Of a stretch of DNA of 25,918 nt, positions 17,337 to 23,566 are shown piece after piece. Below the pieces are notes generated by a model that had not been told where the DNA came from, searched no databases, and was given only the letters and a program-made list of their open reading frames with translations. The translations under genes and the position numbers were made by a program. Numbering within the stretch: position 1 is the stretch's first letter; each line of letters opens with the position of its first letter. Origin of the DNA: a virus; IMG/VR virus record IMGVR_UViG_3300008952_000267, positions 1-25,918 of that record; one strand, given 5' to 3'.

Positions 17337-17560
17337 AGGCTTAAACATTTATCGTTCGCCATATTTGAGATAAAAGAATTCGGATATTTTTCAACCATGC
17401 CTCTTTTTTCTAATGCTTTTGCAAACTTATTTAAAGCGCGTCTTAAAACTAACTCCTCTGTCAGAGTGCCGCAATTTTCAAGAGCAAGAACGTGACCCTC
17501 AAACGTACTAGCCCATAACGCGATAGCCTGTTGTTCAGTTAAATCCATAGTAATTTTCAT
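17333..17560 (-). CDS. Small convergent hypothetical protein
   Basis: A 75-residue acidic-to-neutral helical protein (ITMDLTEQQAIALWASTFEGHVL...RRALNKFAKALEKRG). It starts at ATG 17560 on the minus strand, with only a weak GGA-type ribosome binding site. Its stop shares bases with the stop of the convergent + strand late operon. It lies beyond the terminator at 17697-17740, so it would need its own promoter, which I could not identify. The local DNA is AT-rich compared with the late operon. Function unknown. Confidence 0.5.
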   Translation of the reverse strand: MKITMDLTEQQAIALWASTFEGHVLALENCGTLTEELVLRRALNKFAKALEKRGMVEKYPNSFISNMANDKCLSL

Positions 17561-17643
17561 GTCGTTTTTCCAATTTTTGTGTGTGTACTTGTAAATGCCA
17601 AAAAATCAGAAAAGTGGACATTTTTTTGAAAATATTTTTGTAA

Positions 17644-17740
17644 AGCGCGAGGGGGCCGCGCTCCCAATCAACCAACCTACGAATAGGCTCTGCGAGGAAA
17701 AAAAAGAACGCGCCTTTGAGGTTGCCCCCTCGCTGGCGCG
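17644..17740. repeat. GC-rich nested inverted repeats
   Basis: A GC-rich island in AT-rich DNA. AGCGCG (17644-17649) pairs with CGCGCT (17657-17662). GCGAGGGGGC (17647-17656) is a perfect inverted repeat of GCCCCCTCGC (17724-17733), 67 bases apart. The second arm lies in the loop region of the terminator hairpin at 17709-17740, so the pairings exclude one another in RNA. Confidence 0.6.
17697..17740 (-). terminator. Intrinsic terminator downstream of the integrase operon
   Basis: Read on the minus strand, CGCGCC (17740-17735) pairs with GGCGCG (17714-17709), with an inner GAGG/CCTC stem, and the 3' side runs into TTCTTTTTTTT (to 17698). This is a textbook intrinsic terminator about 270 bp beyond the integrase stop, so the left operon transcript would include attP and end here. 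Confidence 0.75.
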
Positions 17741-17773
17741 ATGATTGCAATTTAACGATGTAAAAACAACATT

Positions 17774-17799
17774 GATATACACAGTTATGCTGTATATTG
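17774..17799. promoter_or_regulatory. Operator-like inverted repeat left of attP
   Basis: ATATACA (17775-17781) and TGTATAT (17791-17797) are a perfect 7-bp inverted repeat with a 9-bp spacer. The octamer GATATACA recurs in the left promoter at 22794-22801, and GTATATTG (17792-17799) recurs upstream of the repressor at 23618-23625. Repressor or integration-factor binding is inferred. Confidence 0.4.
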
Positions 17800-17841
17800 T
17801 CGTATTGCTATTTCAACGAAAGTGGACGGGTCAGAGGTCAC

Positions 17842-17870
17842 TTCAGTTAACGTGTTGAAATAACTATACT
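17842..17870 (+). promoter_or_regulatory. Possible promoter reading into the attP tRNA half
   Basis: TATACT at 17865-17870 is a good -10 hexamer. At a 17-bp spacing, TTCAGT (17842-17847) is a poor -35. Transcription would begin near 17877, about 18 bp before the tRNA-like sequence at 17895. After integration this could drive the rebuilt host tRNA gene. Confidence 0.35.
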
Positions 17871-17894
17871 TTTGCATCAATTTCGTCGTATTTT

Positions 17895-17931
17895 TGGGGG
17901 ATCGTCTAGCGGTAGGACTGCGGACTCTGAC
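17895..17931 (+). other. attP: attP core: 5' half of a tRNA-Gln(CUG) gene
   Basis: These 37 bases fold as the first half of a tRNA: acceptor strand TGGGGGA, D stem GTCT/GGAC with loop AGCGGTA, anticodon stem 5' strand GCGGA and a 7-nt loop with CTG at 17927-17929. Identity stops at the 3' edge of the anticodon loop: the matching TCCGC is missing and no 3' half follows. A leading U followed by GGGG and a CUG anticodon fit tRNA-Gln. It sits about 80 bp beyond the integrase stop. CGTCGTA (17884-17890) and TACGACG (17972-17978) form an inverted repeat around the core, and AAAGTGGAC occurs at both 17613 and 17819, possibly as arm sites. The isotype and attP role are inferred from fold and position. 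Confidence 0.75.
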
Positions 17932-18010
17932 GAATTTGGTTTAGTCTTTTTATCAACCACTTACAAACCCCTACGACGTAATACACTTTACAAATCAGCC
18001 TGTTTGGCCG

Positions 18011-19219
18011 TTAGGCTACCTTTACGAGCCTGATCGCCTTCTCATCAGACCACTCGGTCAACTTCTCCAGAGCGGCAACCAGTGACGGCCCATGACGATG
18101 CACATAAACATCGAAGGTGATGTCACCAGAGGAGTGGCCCATCAATGTCTTGATCGTCTCGCCCTGTACCTCCATGTCAGCCAATCGGCTGGCGAAGGTA
18201 TGGCGCAGATCATGGAACCTGAAGTGCCTGTTCTTGCCTCTGACGTGTTCCAGCCCAGCCTGCTTCACACCCCGTTTGAACACGTTACCCTTCAGGTAGG
18301 ACGTATACGGCTCTCTCACGACGCCTGAGCGCTTCTCCTTGGGTCTGGTGAAGACATAGTCAGGGTGGTTGCCCCTTTGTTTATCAATGATCTCCCGAGC
18401 GACTGAGTTCAGGAACACCATATGCGGAACCTTGGCCTTCATCTCAGACTCCGGTATGCGGAACGCCGTACCTAAGCCCGGAATCTTCACCTCCCAATCC
18501 CACCTCAAACCGCGCACGTTTGCATCACGCAGGCCTGTGTTCAGATCAAATTCCACTATTTCTCTAAGGTGTTCTGTCAGGAAAGGCAGTAACGCTCGTT
18601 CCTGACTACTTGTCAGCCTATGGCCCTTTGGGGTCTTGTGATCAAGGAGTCCAATCTCGTTGTACTCGGGAATCAGGGTCATCCCATTTTCCTTCCACAC
18701 TACATTCCTAGACTGCTTGCCATAGACCTTTCTCTGGCCTTGGAACCCGCTTGCCATCTTCAGGATATGGTTCAACGTCCCGATCTTTTTATTGATCGTC
18801 GCGTTTGAATTGCCCTCTTCTTGGCAGTACTCGATCATCTCAGAAAGTTCTGCACTATCATTATCGATGCTGTGCAAAAACACACCGCCAAAAAACATTT
18901 GCAGGACAGCAAGGTGTTCACGCGCTGTTCTGATCTGATGCTGGGTTTTGCGGGTCTTCCAATAGCGATCCACGATTTCATTGAAAGTGTATCGGTGTCT
19001 TTTTGGCCCCTCCTCCAATTCCCTCTTGGTTGCGATAATGCACCTTGTCAGAACCTCACAAGCGGCCTGTTCGTCCGTCTCGTAGGTTGACCCGTGTATT
19101 ACCTTCTTGAACCTTGTGGGATCAAATGCAAGTTCCGGCGGAATTGTTACCGTCTTACGCATGACCCACATTCCAGATCGCTTATCCTTGGATAATCCGT
19201 TCATCTTTTCCATCTCCAA
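18011..19219 (-). CDS. int: Tyrosine recombinase integrase
   Basis: A 402-residue site-specific recombinase that joins attP with a host attB site. The catalytic set is visible: R231 in NTGLRDANVRGL, a likely lysine at 261 or 263, HDLRH at 336-340, GH at 361-362 and the nucleophile Y372 in FDVYVHRH. The N-terminal part (about 75-160) looks like the core-binding SAM-like helical domain, with a shorter arm-binding part before it. Three in-frame ATGs lie close together (19219, 19213, 19204). The last overlaps the excisionase-like gene's stop as ATGA and may be the true start; GGAG precedes the middle one at six bases. The gene's 3' end faces attP, as usual for integrases. It is last in the left operon. 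Confidence 0.95.
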   Translation of the reverse strand: MEMEKMNGLSKDKRSGMWVMRKTVTIPPELAFDPTRFKKVIHGSTYETDEQAACEVLTRCIIATKRELEEGPKRHRYTFNEIVDRYWKTRKTQHQIRTAREHLAVLQMFFGGVFLHSIDNDSAELSEMIEYCQEEGNSNATINKKIGTLNHILKMASGFQGQRKVYGKQSRNVVWKENGMTLIPEYNEIGLLDHKTPKGHRLTSSQERALLPFLTEHLREIVEFDLNTGLRDANVRGLRWDWEVKIPGLGTAFRIPESEMKAKVPHMVFLNSVAREIIDKQRGNHPDYVFTRPKEKRSGVVREPYTSYLKGNVFKRGVKQAGLEHVRGKNRHFRFHDLRHTFASRLADMEVQGETIKTLMGHSSGDITFDVYVHRHGPSLVAALEKLTEWSDEKAIRLVKVA

Positions 19220-19458
19220 GAAGCGACCCCTGACCGCCCACCCATTCTAGCCACAAAGTTTTCGAGATCAACCTTGTTGAAAAAAATTTTGTGTCCGATC
19301 TTTATTTCGGTCAGACGCGGTCTGATGTGTTTCTCAAACGAGGTGCGTCCAATGCCAAGATATTTTTGGGCCTCTGCTTTGGGAATCAACGGAGAGTCTT
19401 CTGAAGGGATCGACCAGCGATCAGGCTCTTCCCGAAGAAAGTCGTTAACCTCTTTCAT
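19201..19458 (-). CDS. xis: Excisionase-like helix-turn-helix protein
   Basis: An 85-residue protein with a MerR/excisionase-type helix-turn-helix at about residues 24-70. The pattern is LIPKAEAQKYLGIGRTSFEKHI, then IKIGHKIFFNKVDLENFVAR, in which helix, turn, helix are followed by a short wing and a closing helix. It is just upstream of the integrase and overlaps its start, the classic place for a recombination directionality factor that bends DNA and favours excision. It could instead be an AlpA-like transcription regulator. It abuts the preceding gene's stop exactly. The start ATG 19458 is the only sensible one. Confidence 0.75.
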   Translation of the reverse strand: MKEVNDFLREEPDRWSIPSEDSPLIPKAEAQKYLGIGRTSFEKHIRPRLTEIKIGHKIFFNKVDLENFVARMGGRSGVASWRWKR

Positions 19459-19722
19459 TCAAGCGACTCGGTTATACGCTAAATCCCAGACGATGGCCGA
19501 ACGGCCAGAGCGAGTGGGTCTGGTTTGTCCAGTGTCAACAATCAATCCGCTTTTCCTAGCGCCTGTCAGAGTGGCTGACACCGATTGATGCTTGCCATCT
19601 AGGGCGATTTCCAACTCGTCGCAAGTACAGCCGCCTAACTCTTCTATTTTTGACAGCACCCTGTTCCGCATGGACTCGTGGTCAACGGAAAGGTACGCTT
19701 CTCGGGATGTGTTTTGAATCAT
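19459..19722 (-). CDS. Winged-helix DNA-binding protein
   Basis: An 87-residue protein. Residues about 18-80 read as a winged helix: MRNRVLSKIEELGG, CTCDELEIAL, then SVSATLTGARKSGLIVDTGQTR, which matches a recognition helix followed by a beta wing. Proteins of this size with this pattern are common in phage early operons and are usually unassigned regulators. Its start overlaps the stop of the preceding gene (ATGA) and its stop abuts the excisionase-like gene, so it belongs to the left operon. Target sites unknown. Confidence 0.65.
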   Translation of the reverse strand: MIQNTSREAYLSVDHESMRNRVLSKIEELGGCTCDELEIALDGKHQSVSATLTGARKSGLIVDTGQTRPTRSGRSAIVWDLAYNRVA

Positions 19723-20030
19723 TTCGCCGCCCTTTCATTTCGCAGATCATCCAACTTTCCCTCGGAATCCGTCCGCGATCTTGCGCGTCCGCTATAACGG
19801 TCAATGTCTGGATAAACCGGAGTCTCGCCATTAGGGAAATAAACCGCATCTCCACCGGGAAGGACAAAAAGTTGATACCCGTCGTAGGTCGCAGGCTTGG
19901 GGAGCGTCCCAACATTCCTCGGCGGAGTGATCACTTTGATCGGAAGTTTTATCCCGCGCCACTCCCTATGAGGTGACCACTCCCCACCGTTGCACAGAGT
20001 TCCAGTCGTGTCTTTAAAAGGGGATATCAT
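19719..20030 (-). CDS. Hypothetical protein of the left operon
   Basis: A 103-residue protein, with ATG 20030 chosen because AGGA lies about nine bases upstream and the overlap with the preceding gene is then only 17 bases. A longer frame reaches back to 20162 but would sit on top of the neighbour. The sequence has Gly/Pro-rich beta-like stretches (GGEWSPHREW, TYDGYQLFVLPGGDAVYF) and an Arg-rich C-terminus (RYSGRARSR). No family recognised. Translation is coupled to the winged-helix gene by an ATGA overlap. Confidence 0.6.
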   Translation of the reverse strand: MISPFKDTTGTLCNGGEWSPHREWRGIKLPIKVITPPRNVGTLPKPATYDGYQLFVLPGGDAVYFPNGETPVYPDIDRYSGRARSRTDSEGKLDDLRNERAAK

Positions 20031-20277
20031 CTTCAAAGTCCTTTTTCTCTTCGGTGAATTCTTTCGGCGTCTTTGCTCTGATTGATCCAGAGAGCCTGAT
20101 GTCCCCGGCTTGGGTTTCTCCCCTCCAGAGAGATACCCAGACTTCAGCCCTGCCAGAGCCAAGGCCTAAATCCGCGAGATCAACTAATCCATCACCTGTG
20201 TAGGATGGATCGTTGTCCCCGCGCTTCTTTTTGTTTTGCAGGAGCGAAAATCGATTTGGTTTATGTTCGTAAGCCAT
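20014..20277 (-). CDS. Small protein with SSB-type acidic tail
   Basis: An 87-residue protein. The C-terminus ends in FEDDIPF, preceded by a charged, flexible EKKD segment. A terminal DDIPF is the hallmark of bacterial single-stranded DNA binding proteins, which use it to recruit other DNA enzymes. The N-terminal part has beta-rich features (AEVWVSLWRGETQAGDIRLSGSI) but is shorter than a full OB fold. It lies directly after the YqaJ exonuclease gene, overlapping it by TAATG. A single-strand-binding or SSB-mimic role in phage recombination is a good inference; the fold is not proved. Confidence 0.65.
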   Translation of the reverse strand: MAYEHKPNRFSLLQNKKKRGDNDPSYTGDGLVDLADLGLGSGRAEVWVSLWRGETQAGDIRLSGSIRAKTPKEFTEEKKDFEDDIPF

Positions 20278-20888
20278 TAGTTACCCTCGTAGATGAGTTT
20301 GTAGTCAAGGTCATTCGGGTAACGCCGTTTCTGTTTGAGCCGCGGCGGCTCTTCACCAGAGACAACGTAGTACCAGAATTCTTTTAGGTAAGGTTTCAGC
20401 CAGTCCCAGTACTCTCGGTCGAAGGGGACTGCCCAGATTCTTTGCTGGTCTGGAGTCCATGACTGGAAGAAGCATCGTTCGCATCCGCACACTGCAAGTT
20501 GCGTCTGAATTTGCGCCATGTGTTGAGGTGATATGGCTTCATAAGGCGATTCAGGGCGGCACTTAATTTCATGCAAACCCAGTCCAGTAAACACGCCATC
20601 TGGAGAAGCGCCCAGCCAATCGTCAGTGTCACTAACAAAAATGCCAACAGGCCAAGAGATAGCGCCCATTGCAATTTCCCCCGCATGACGCGCATCCTCC
20701 TCATGCTCTAACCCAAAGATCATCGGTAGCGTGAGTGGCCGCTCTTCTCCGTTCAGCGACCGCCAGAGGGCAGGGCGAGACAGATATGCTCCCGGTAATC
20801 CCGCCGCCGACCCAGCGTTGGATGCCGTGAGAATTCCCATCCTTGCCCAATGCCACTCTGACGATCCCTGTTCGCACTTAATCTCCAT
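20277..20888 (-). CDS. YqaJ-type (lambda exonuclease-like) recombination nuclease
   Basis: A 203-residue nuclease of the PD-(D/E)XK superfamily. Visible family motifs: QGSSEWHWARMGILTASN near the start, GLEHEEDAR with E61, SPDG with D97, EIK at 107-109, and a Gln-rich helix HMAQIQTQLAVCG. These match the YqaJ viral recombinase group, which resects double-stranded DNA 5' to 3' to leave 3' single strands. ATG 20888 gives an 11-base overlap with the ERF gene and starts right before the conserved region; a GTG at 20942 would add 18 unconserved residues. With the adjacent ERF annealase and the SSB-tailed protein it forms a complete phage single-strand annealing system, like lambda exo/bet. Confidence 0.9.
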   Translation of the reverse strand: MEIKCEQGSSEWHWARMGILTASNAGSAAGLPGAYLSRPALWRSLNGEERPLTLPMIFGLEHEEDARHAGEIAMGAISWPVGIFVSDTDDWLGASPDGVFTGLGLHEIKCRPESPYEAISPQHMAQIQTQLAVCGCERCFFQSWTPDQQRIWAVPFDREYWDWLKPYLKEFWYYVVSGEEPPRLKQKRRYPNDLDYKLIYEGN

Positions 20889-21534
20889 CGGCGGGGCGGC
20901 TTGCCGCCATTGCAACGCTTTTAAATTGGGCGACCTGAACACTTGTCAGAGACTGCTTTTGTTTTTCGGTCAACTGCGCGAAGGACTTGGTCAGCGACTC
21001 TTTTCCTTCTTTGGCTGACTTGTCCAACTTAGCCAGCAAAGATTTGCTTGCTTTGGAAACAGGTTCCTTTTTTGGTTGCTCCACCTTTTCGGCCTCGACC
21101 GCGTCGTAGTCGTCACCGTGGGAGGCAATCGAGAAGAAGCCGCCAAGGGCATAGCGCCTCATATAGGTAAAAACAGAACCCGCGGCTTGGGGAACATTCT
21201 TGTGATCCTTGCTTTCAAAAGGGATCGCAACCTCGCCTCTGATCCATTGACCTGAAGAGTGGGTGAGCAGAGTGGTTACCCCAACTCTCCCGGGTTGCGA
21301 AGAGGGGCTTTGCAAGACGAACAGGTTGTTCTTTATGCAGGCCTCGCGAATCATCGGGGTGAACATCTCAAGAGGGGCGTATTTATAGTTGAACGCGGCT
21401 GTGTTCTTGTGGATGTCCTTGATGTCTTTCAGGCAGTTAGTCAGCGCGGCGGAAATCTCTCCAATTTCTCGGCTGTGGCTAAGTGGCTCTTCATGGATCA
21501 GGGGGTAGGTATCAGTTTCTTCTGGCAGTCTCAT
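20878..21534 (-). CDS. erf: ERF-family single-strand annealing recombinase
   Basis: A 218-residue protein with ERF family features: an N-terminal helical region, YKYAPLEMFTPMIREACIKN at 50-69, beta strands with GVTTLLTHSSGQWI, and the signature GSVFTYMRRYALGGFFSIA followed by GDDYDA at 119-145. ERF proteins form rings that anneal complementary single strands during phage recombination and genome circularisation. The C-terminal 70 residues are charged and probably flexible (KKEPVSKASKSLLAKLDKS). ATG 21534 has a clear GAGGT ribosome binding site. The neighbouring YqaJ nuclease would supply the single strands. Confidence 0.92.
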   Translation of the reverse strand: MRLPEETDTYPLIHEEPLSHSREIGEISAALTNCLKDIKDIHKNTAAFNYKYAPLEMFTPMIREACIKNNLFVLQSPSSQPGRVGVTTLLTHSSGQWIRGEVAIPFESKDHKNVPQAAGSVFTYMRRYALGGFFSIASHGDDYDAVEAEKVEQPKKEPVSKASKSLLAKLDKSAKEGKESLTKSFAQLTEKQKQSLTSVQVAQFKSVAMAASRPADGD

Positions 21535-21538
21535 AGTG

Positions 21539-21784
21539 TTACCTCATGTAAAAGATGTCGGCTTTCAAATCGGATATAGACCTGTCCATCTCTTTGTTTG
21601 CTTTGTTAATGGTTTCTGTTAAATCGTTCAATGCTGATTGGTAATCATCTGCGGCGTCTGACCCGAATGCCGCGACGAGGTTTTCGCCGTCACTAATTAC
21701 TGCCCAAAGTTCAAGATTTAGAAGGACAGTGATGTTCTTGATGTTCTCGATTCGGTGTTCGATCTGCTCTTTTGTCAGTCTCAA
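21539..21784 (-). CDS. Small helical hypothetical protein
   Basis: An 81-residue, acidic, mostly helical protein (KEQIEHRIENIKNITVLL, then ADDYQSALNDLTETINKANKEM). No known family recognised. It overlaps the preceding gene by ATGA and ends four bases before the ERF start; the ERF ribosome binding site lies across its stop codon, so the two are probably coupled. Confidence 0.6.
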   Translation of the reverse strand: MRLTKEQIEHRIENIKNITVLLNLELWAVISDGENLVAAFGSDAADDYQSALNDLTETINKANKEMDRSISDLKADIFYMR

Positions 21785-22107
21785 GCGCCTTGCCTCCTGT
21801 TAGCCTGAAGGGAGCGCCAGACCTCTCGGATGCCAGCCTCTGTAGCCCGTTTGTTTGCCAACTGCTCGGCTTCTACAATGGCCGCTTCGTATTTCTCAAG
21901 GTAGTCCCGGTACTGATCAGTCGTCAGCGCCTTTGCTTCGCGCTCGGCTACAGTTCCAGTTGCTTCTAAAAACCCAAAAGCCTTCACGGTCTTGCCAAAT
22001 TGCTCAAGCGACTTGGCCCTCGCTTTTGCTTGCGCGGCGGTAAGGTCTGTCTCGGCCAAAAAGATCATGGCTTTCTCAACCCGCTCATCTGAAACCAATT
22101 CACTCAA
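21781..22107 (-). CDS. Coiled-coil hypothetical protein of the left operon
   Basis: A 108-residue protein, almost wholly helical and rich in Ala, Glu, Lys and Arg (AAQAKARAKSLEQFGKTVKAF, then YLEKYEAAIVEAEQLANKRA), with a basic C-terminus. A coiled coil is likely. No enzyme motif is visible. It overlaps its upstream neighbour by 8 bases and its downstream neighbour by ATGA. It lies upstream of the recombination genes, where many phages carry small nuclease inhibitors; nothing in the sequence proves such a role. Confidence 0.6.
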   Translation of the reverse strand: MSELVSDERVEKAMIFLAETDLTAAQAKARAKSLEQFGKTVKAFGFLEATGTVAEREAKALTTDQYRDYLEKYEAAIVEAEQLANKRATEAGIREVWRSLQANRRQGA

Positions 22108-22333
22108 AGTCCGCCTCCCGGGCTAACGCACAATCATTTATGTACGAAGCGATCTCCATCTCATCCTCAGATAAAGGTTGATCGCCGATATAGCGGAGCA
22201 TGATCTGCCGAACCATCCGCGCAATGTCGTGAAAGTTTTCCAACACCAGCATTTCGATCATGGCTTCGCTGGTCAGGTTCATCGGGTCGGCGCGAGATGA
22301 CGCACCGCCATCTCCAATGTCTTCATCAGCCAT
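22100..22333 (-). CDS. Small acidic hypothetical protein
   Basis: A 77-residue acidic protein with helices from about residue 20 (NLTSEAMIEMLVLENFHDIARM, then SEDEMEIASYINDCALA). ATG 22333 has GAGGA nine bases upstream. An internal ATG at 22282 overlaps the HNH gene's stop as ATGA and is an alternative start giving 60 residues. With the longer start, the gene overlaps the HNH gene by 55 bases. Function unknown. Confidence 0.6.
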   Translation of the reverse strand: MADEDIGDGGASSRADPMNLTSEAMIEMLVLENFHDIARMVRQIMLRYIGDQPLSEDEMEIASYINDCALAREADFE

Positions 22334-22641
22334 AAGGGTTGTTCCTCTTTGTACTTTTCAAAGTGGGCGTGAAACTCGTTGTGGCAAGTGACGTGTAAGG
22401 GGATGCCAAACGAATCGTTGGCTTTGCCGCCCATCTTTCCCAAATTAAGTCCGGGGATGGCAATGGCGTGGTGTACAACGATTTGGTTGTCGTCCCAGCC
22501 AGCATGACCACACATAGCGCAATCCAAGCCTTGTAGGAATTTTTTATACGCACTGGATTTCCATGTTTTTTGTTTAGGAATCAAACGGCCCGCCCCGGGA
22601 AAGGATCGGAGCGGGCCGCTGACCCACTGAGGCAAATCCAC
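22279..22641 (-). CDS. HNH-type nuclease, DUF968/Ref-like
   Basis: A 120-residue protein with a zinc-and-histidine pattern of phage HNH-like nucleases: CAMCG (C41, C44), VVHHAI (H57, H58), GKMGGKANDSFGIPLH (K73, D76) and CHNEFHAH (C86, H87, H91). The order CxxC, HH, GGK..D, PL, CHxExH matches the DUF968/Ref-like group, some of which cut DNA with RecA. It starts with GTG at 22641 and has only a weak ribosome binding site. It is the first gene after the left promoter, behind a roughly 135-base leader. Endonuclease function is a family inference. Confidence 0.75.
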   Translation of the reverse strand: MDLPQWVSGPLRSFPGAGRLIPKQKTWKSSAYKKFLQGLDCAMCGHAGWDDNQIVVHHAIAIPGLNLGKMGGKANDSFGIPLHVTCHNEFHAHFEKYKEEQPLWLMKTLEMAVRHLAPTR

Positions 22642-22777
22642 TTTTTCTGCTTGCGTTTACGGAGGAGGACTCCCCGGAACGTGCAAGGGTGAGGTTTACC
22701 CGCCGCCCAGCAGGATGGTTGTGAACACCACTCAACCGATCTGGCGCTCGGTTGACACACGCTATTTGGAAAGGCAT
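22642..22777 (-). promoter_or_regulatory. Structured leader of the left operon
   Basis: Between the predicted start site and the HNH gene, the minus-strand transcript can form AACCGA/TCGGTT (22753-22734), an overlapping and so competing hairpin GGTT..GTG/CAC..AACC (22737-22717), and a larger CTTGC/GCAAG stem (22687-22651). The competing hairpins suggest attenuation or antitermination control. An open frame of 67 codons (22777-22574) begins with ATG at the predicted start site, but it overlaps the HNH gene and looks unlike a protein. Confidence 0.4.
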
Positions 22778-22783
22778 GGCTAA

Positions 22784-22812
22784 AGTATACAAAGATATAC
22801 AGCGATATGCAA
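22784..22812 (-). promoter_or_regulatory. Left early promoter (pL-like)
   Basis: On the minus strand, TTGCAT (22812-22807) and TATACT (22789-22784) are separated by exactly 17 bp, a good sigma-70 promoter. It sits between the repressor's terminator and the first left-operon gene, as lambda pL does. Repeated GATATAC, GATATGC and AATATGC half-sites overlap both hexamers and are likely repressor operators. Confidence 0.7.
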
Positions 22813-22830
22813 TATGCACCATACATCCAC

Positions 22831-22861
22831 CAAAAAGAAAACCCCTCACAAAGGAGGGGTT
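22831..22861 (-). terminator. Intrinsic terminator after the repressor gene
   Basis: On the minus strand an 8-bp perfect stem (AACCCCTC/GAGGGGTT, + positions 22840-22847 and 22854-22861, 6-nt loop) is followed by TTTTCTTTTT. It begins 26 bp past the repressor stop and separates repressor transcription from the left promoter. Confidence 0.85.
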
Positions 22862-22887
22862 CTTTAAAGAAACTAACGTGAATCTAT

Positions 22888-23520
22888 CTACATATCGGTT
22901 ATGAATTGCTTTGCAACGGCTATGATCTGGTAGCCACTTTCATCCGTCTCAATCGCCGAGTACTGGGCGTTTAGCGGCCTCAACAAATGACGGCCCCCAG
23001 ATACCCTTAACTGCCGGAAAAGTGGTGTTTCGTTGTCGTTTATTATTACTAGAACGGCATCGCCGCTTTGCGGCTCCGCCTCCACATCGAAAGCGACGTG
23101 GCCCCCAACCCTAACAGGCGAGTCGGGGGCGACCATCTCGTCGCCGATGATCTCTAACGCAAAACCCTTTGTTATCTTCTTAGTAACTGGCATAAATTTG
23201 CGCCCCTCAAAGTTGCTCGACTTAGCCTTCGCAGAAAAGGTTGATGCTTCGTCGATTGAGATCACAGGAATAAAAAACACTTCCTGTCGATGGTAAGCGC
23301 CCTTGGATGATGGTTTACCAGTTGCGAGTTCTTCCGCATCGACCTTGAGGGCTTTCGCCATCTTGATCAATTGGCCCATCTTCATTTCTTTTATAACGCC
23401 CATCTCGTATTGAGAGATCGAGGCTCGGCTTAAGCCCATTTCTCTGCCTAACTGGCTCTGGCTTATTCCGATTCTTTCTCTCAGCATTTTTATCCTCTGA
23501 CCCAGTGGTGCATCGGACAT
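22888..23520 (-). CDS. cI: CI/LexA-like phage repressor lacking self-cleavage residues
   Basis: A 210-residue repressor. Residues 6-66 are an XRE-type helix-turn-helix domain (LRERIGISQSQLGREMGLSRASISQYE). Residues about 83-205 are an S24/LexA-like dimerisation domain (VFFIPVISIDEAS, FALEIIGDEMVAP, GDAVLVI, LFRQLRVSGGRHLLRPLNAQY). In cleavable relatives the nucleophile is the serine of GDSM and the base is a lysine in FKQL. Here these positions are E128 and R169, and the Ala-Gly cleavage site is A92-S93. The protein should bind operators and keep lysogeny but is predicted not to self-cleave with RecA. AGGAGAG precedes ATG 23520 at a good distance, and a strong terminator follows. Confidence 0.9.
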   Translation of the reverse strand: MSDAPLGQRIKMLRERIGISQSQLGREMGLSRASISQYEMGVIKEMKMGQLIKMAKALKVDAEELATGKPSSKGAYHRQEVFFIPVISIDEASTFSAKAKSSNFEGRKFMPVTKKITKGFALEIIGDEMVAPDSPVRVGGHVAFDVEAEPQSGDAVLVIINDNETPLFRQLRVSGGRHLLRPLNAQYSAIETDESGYQIIAVAKQFITDM

Positions 23521-23530
23521 ACGTTCTCTC

Positions 23531-23566
23531 CTAGGTTTTTTCGGATGTTTACAGAAACCATCCTAG
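23531..23566. promoter_or_regulatory. Dyad upstream of the repressor start
   Basis: GGATGTTT (23543-23550) and AAACCATCC (23555-23563) form a near-perfect dyad around ACAG, enclosed by CTAGG (23531-23535) and CCTAG (23562-23566). It lies 11-46 bp upstream of the repressor ATG, so it may be an operator or a hairpin in the repressor mRNA leader that covers its ribosome binding site. Confidence 0.4.

Noticed and set aside
17535-17750. A 71-codon minus-strand frame across the palindrome block near attP
   Set aside because: It overlaps the terminator and inverted repeats, its residues follow the repeats and homopolymer runs (FFFF), and it overlaps the better-supported gene at 17333-17560.
17774-17799. 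LexA (SOS) box near attP, suggested by CTGTATAT
   Set aside because: An SOS box needs CTGT-N8-ACAG; here ACAG precedes CTGT with only 5 bp between, so the orientation and spacing are wrong.
17895-17960. A complete tRNA gene at the attachment site
   Set aside because: Only the 5' half fits; the anticodon stem 3' strand, T arm and acceptor 3' strand are absent, so it is a tRNA fragment within attP.
19719-20162. The longer form (147 codons) of the left-operon hypothetical gene
   Set aside because: The first 44 codons lie wholly within the SSB-tailed gene in another frame; the internal ATG at 20030 has a better ribosome binding site and a short overlap.
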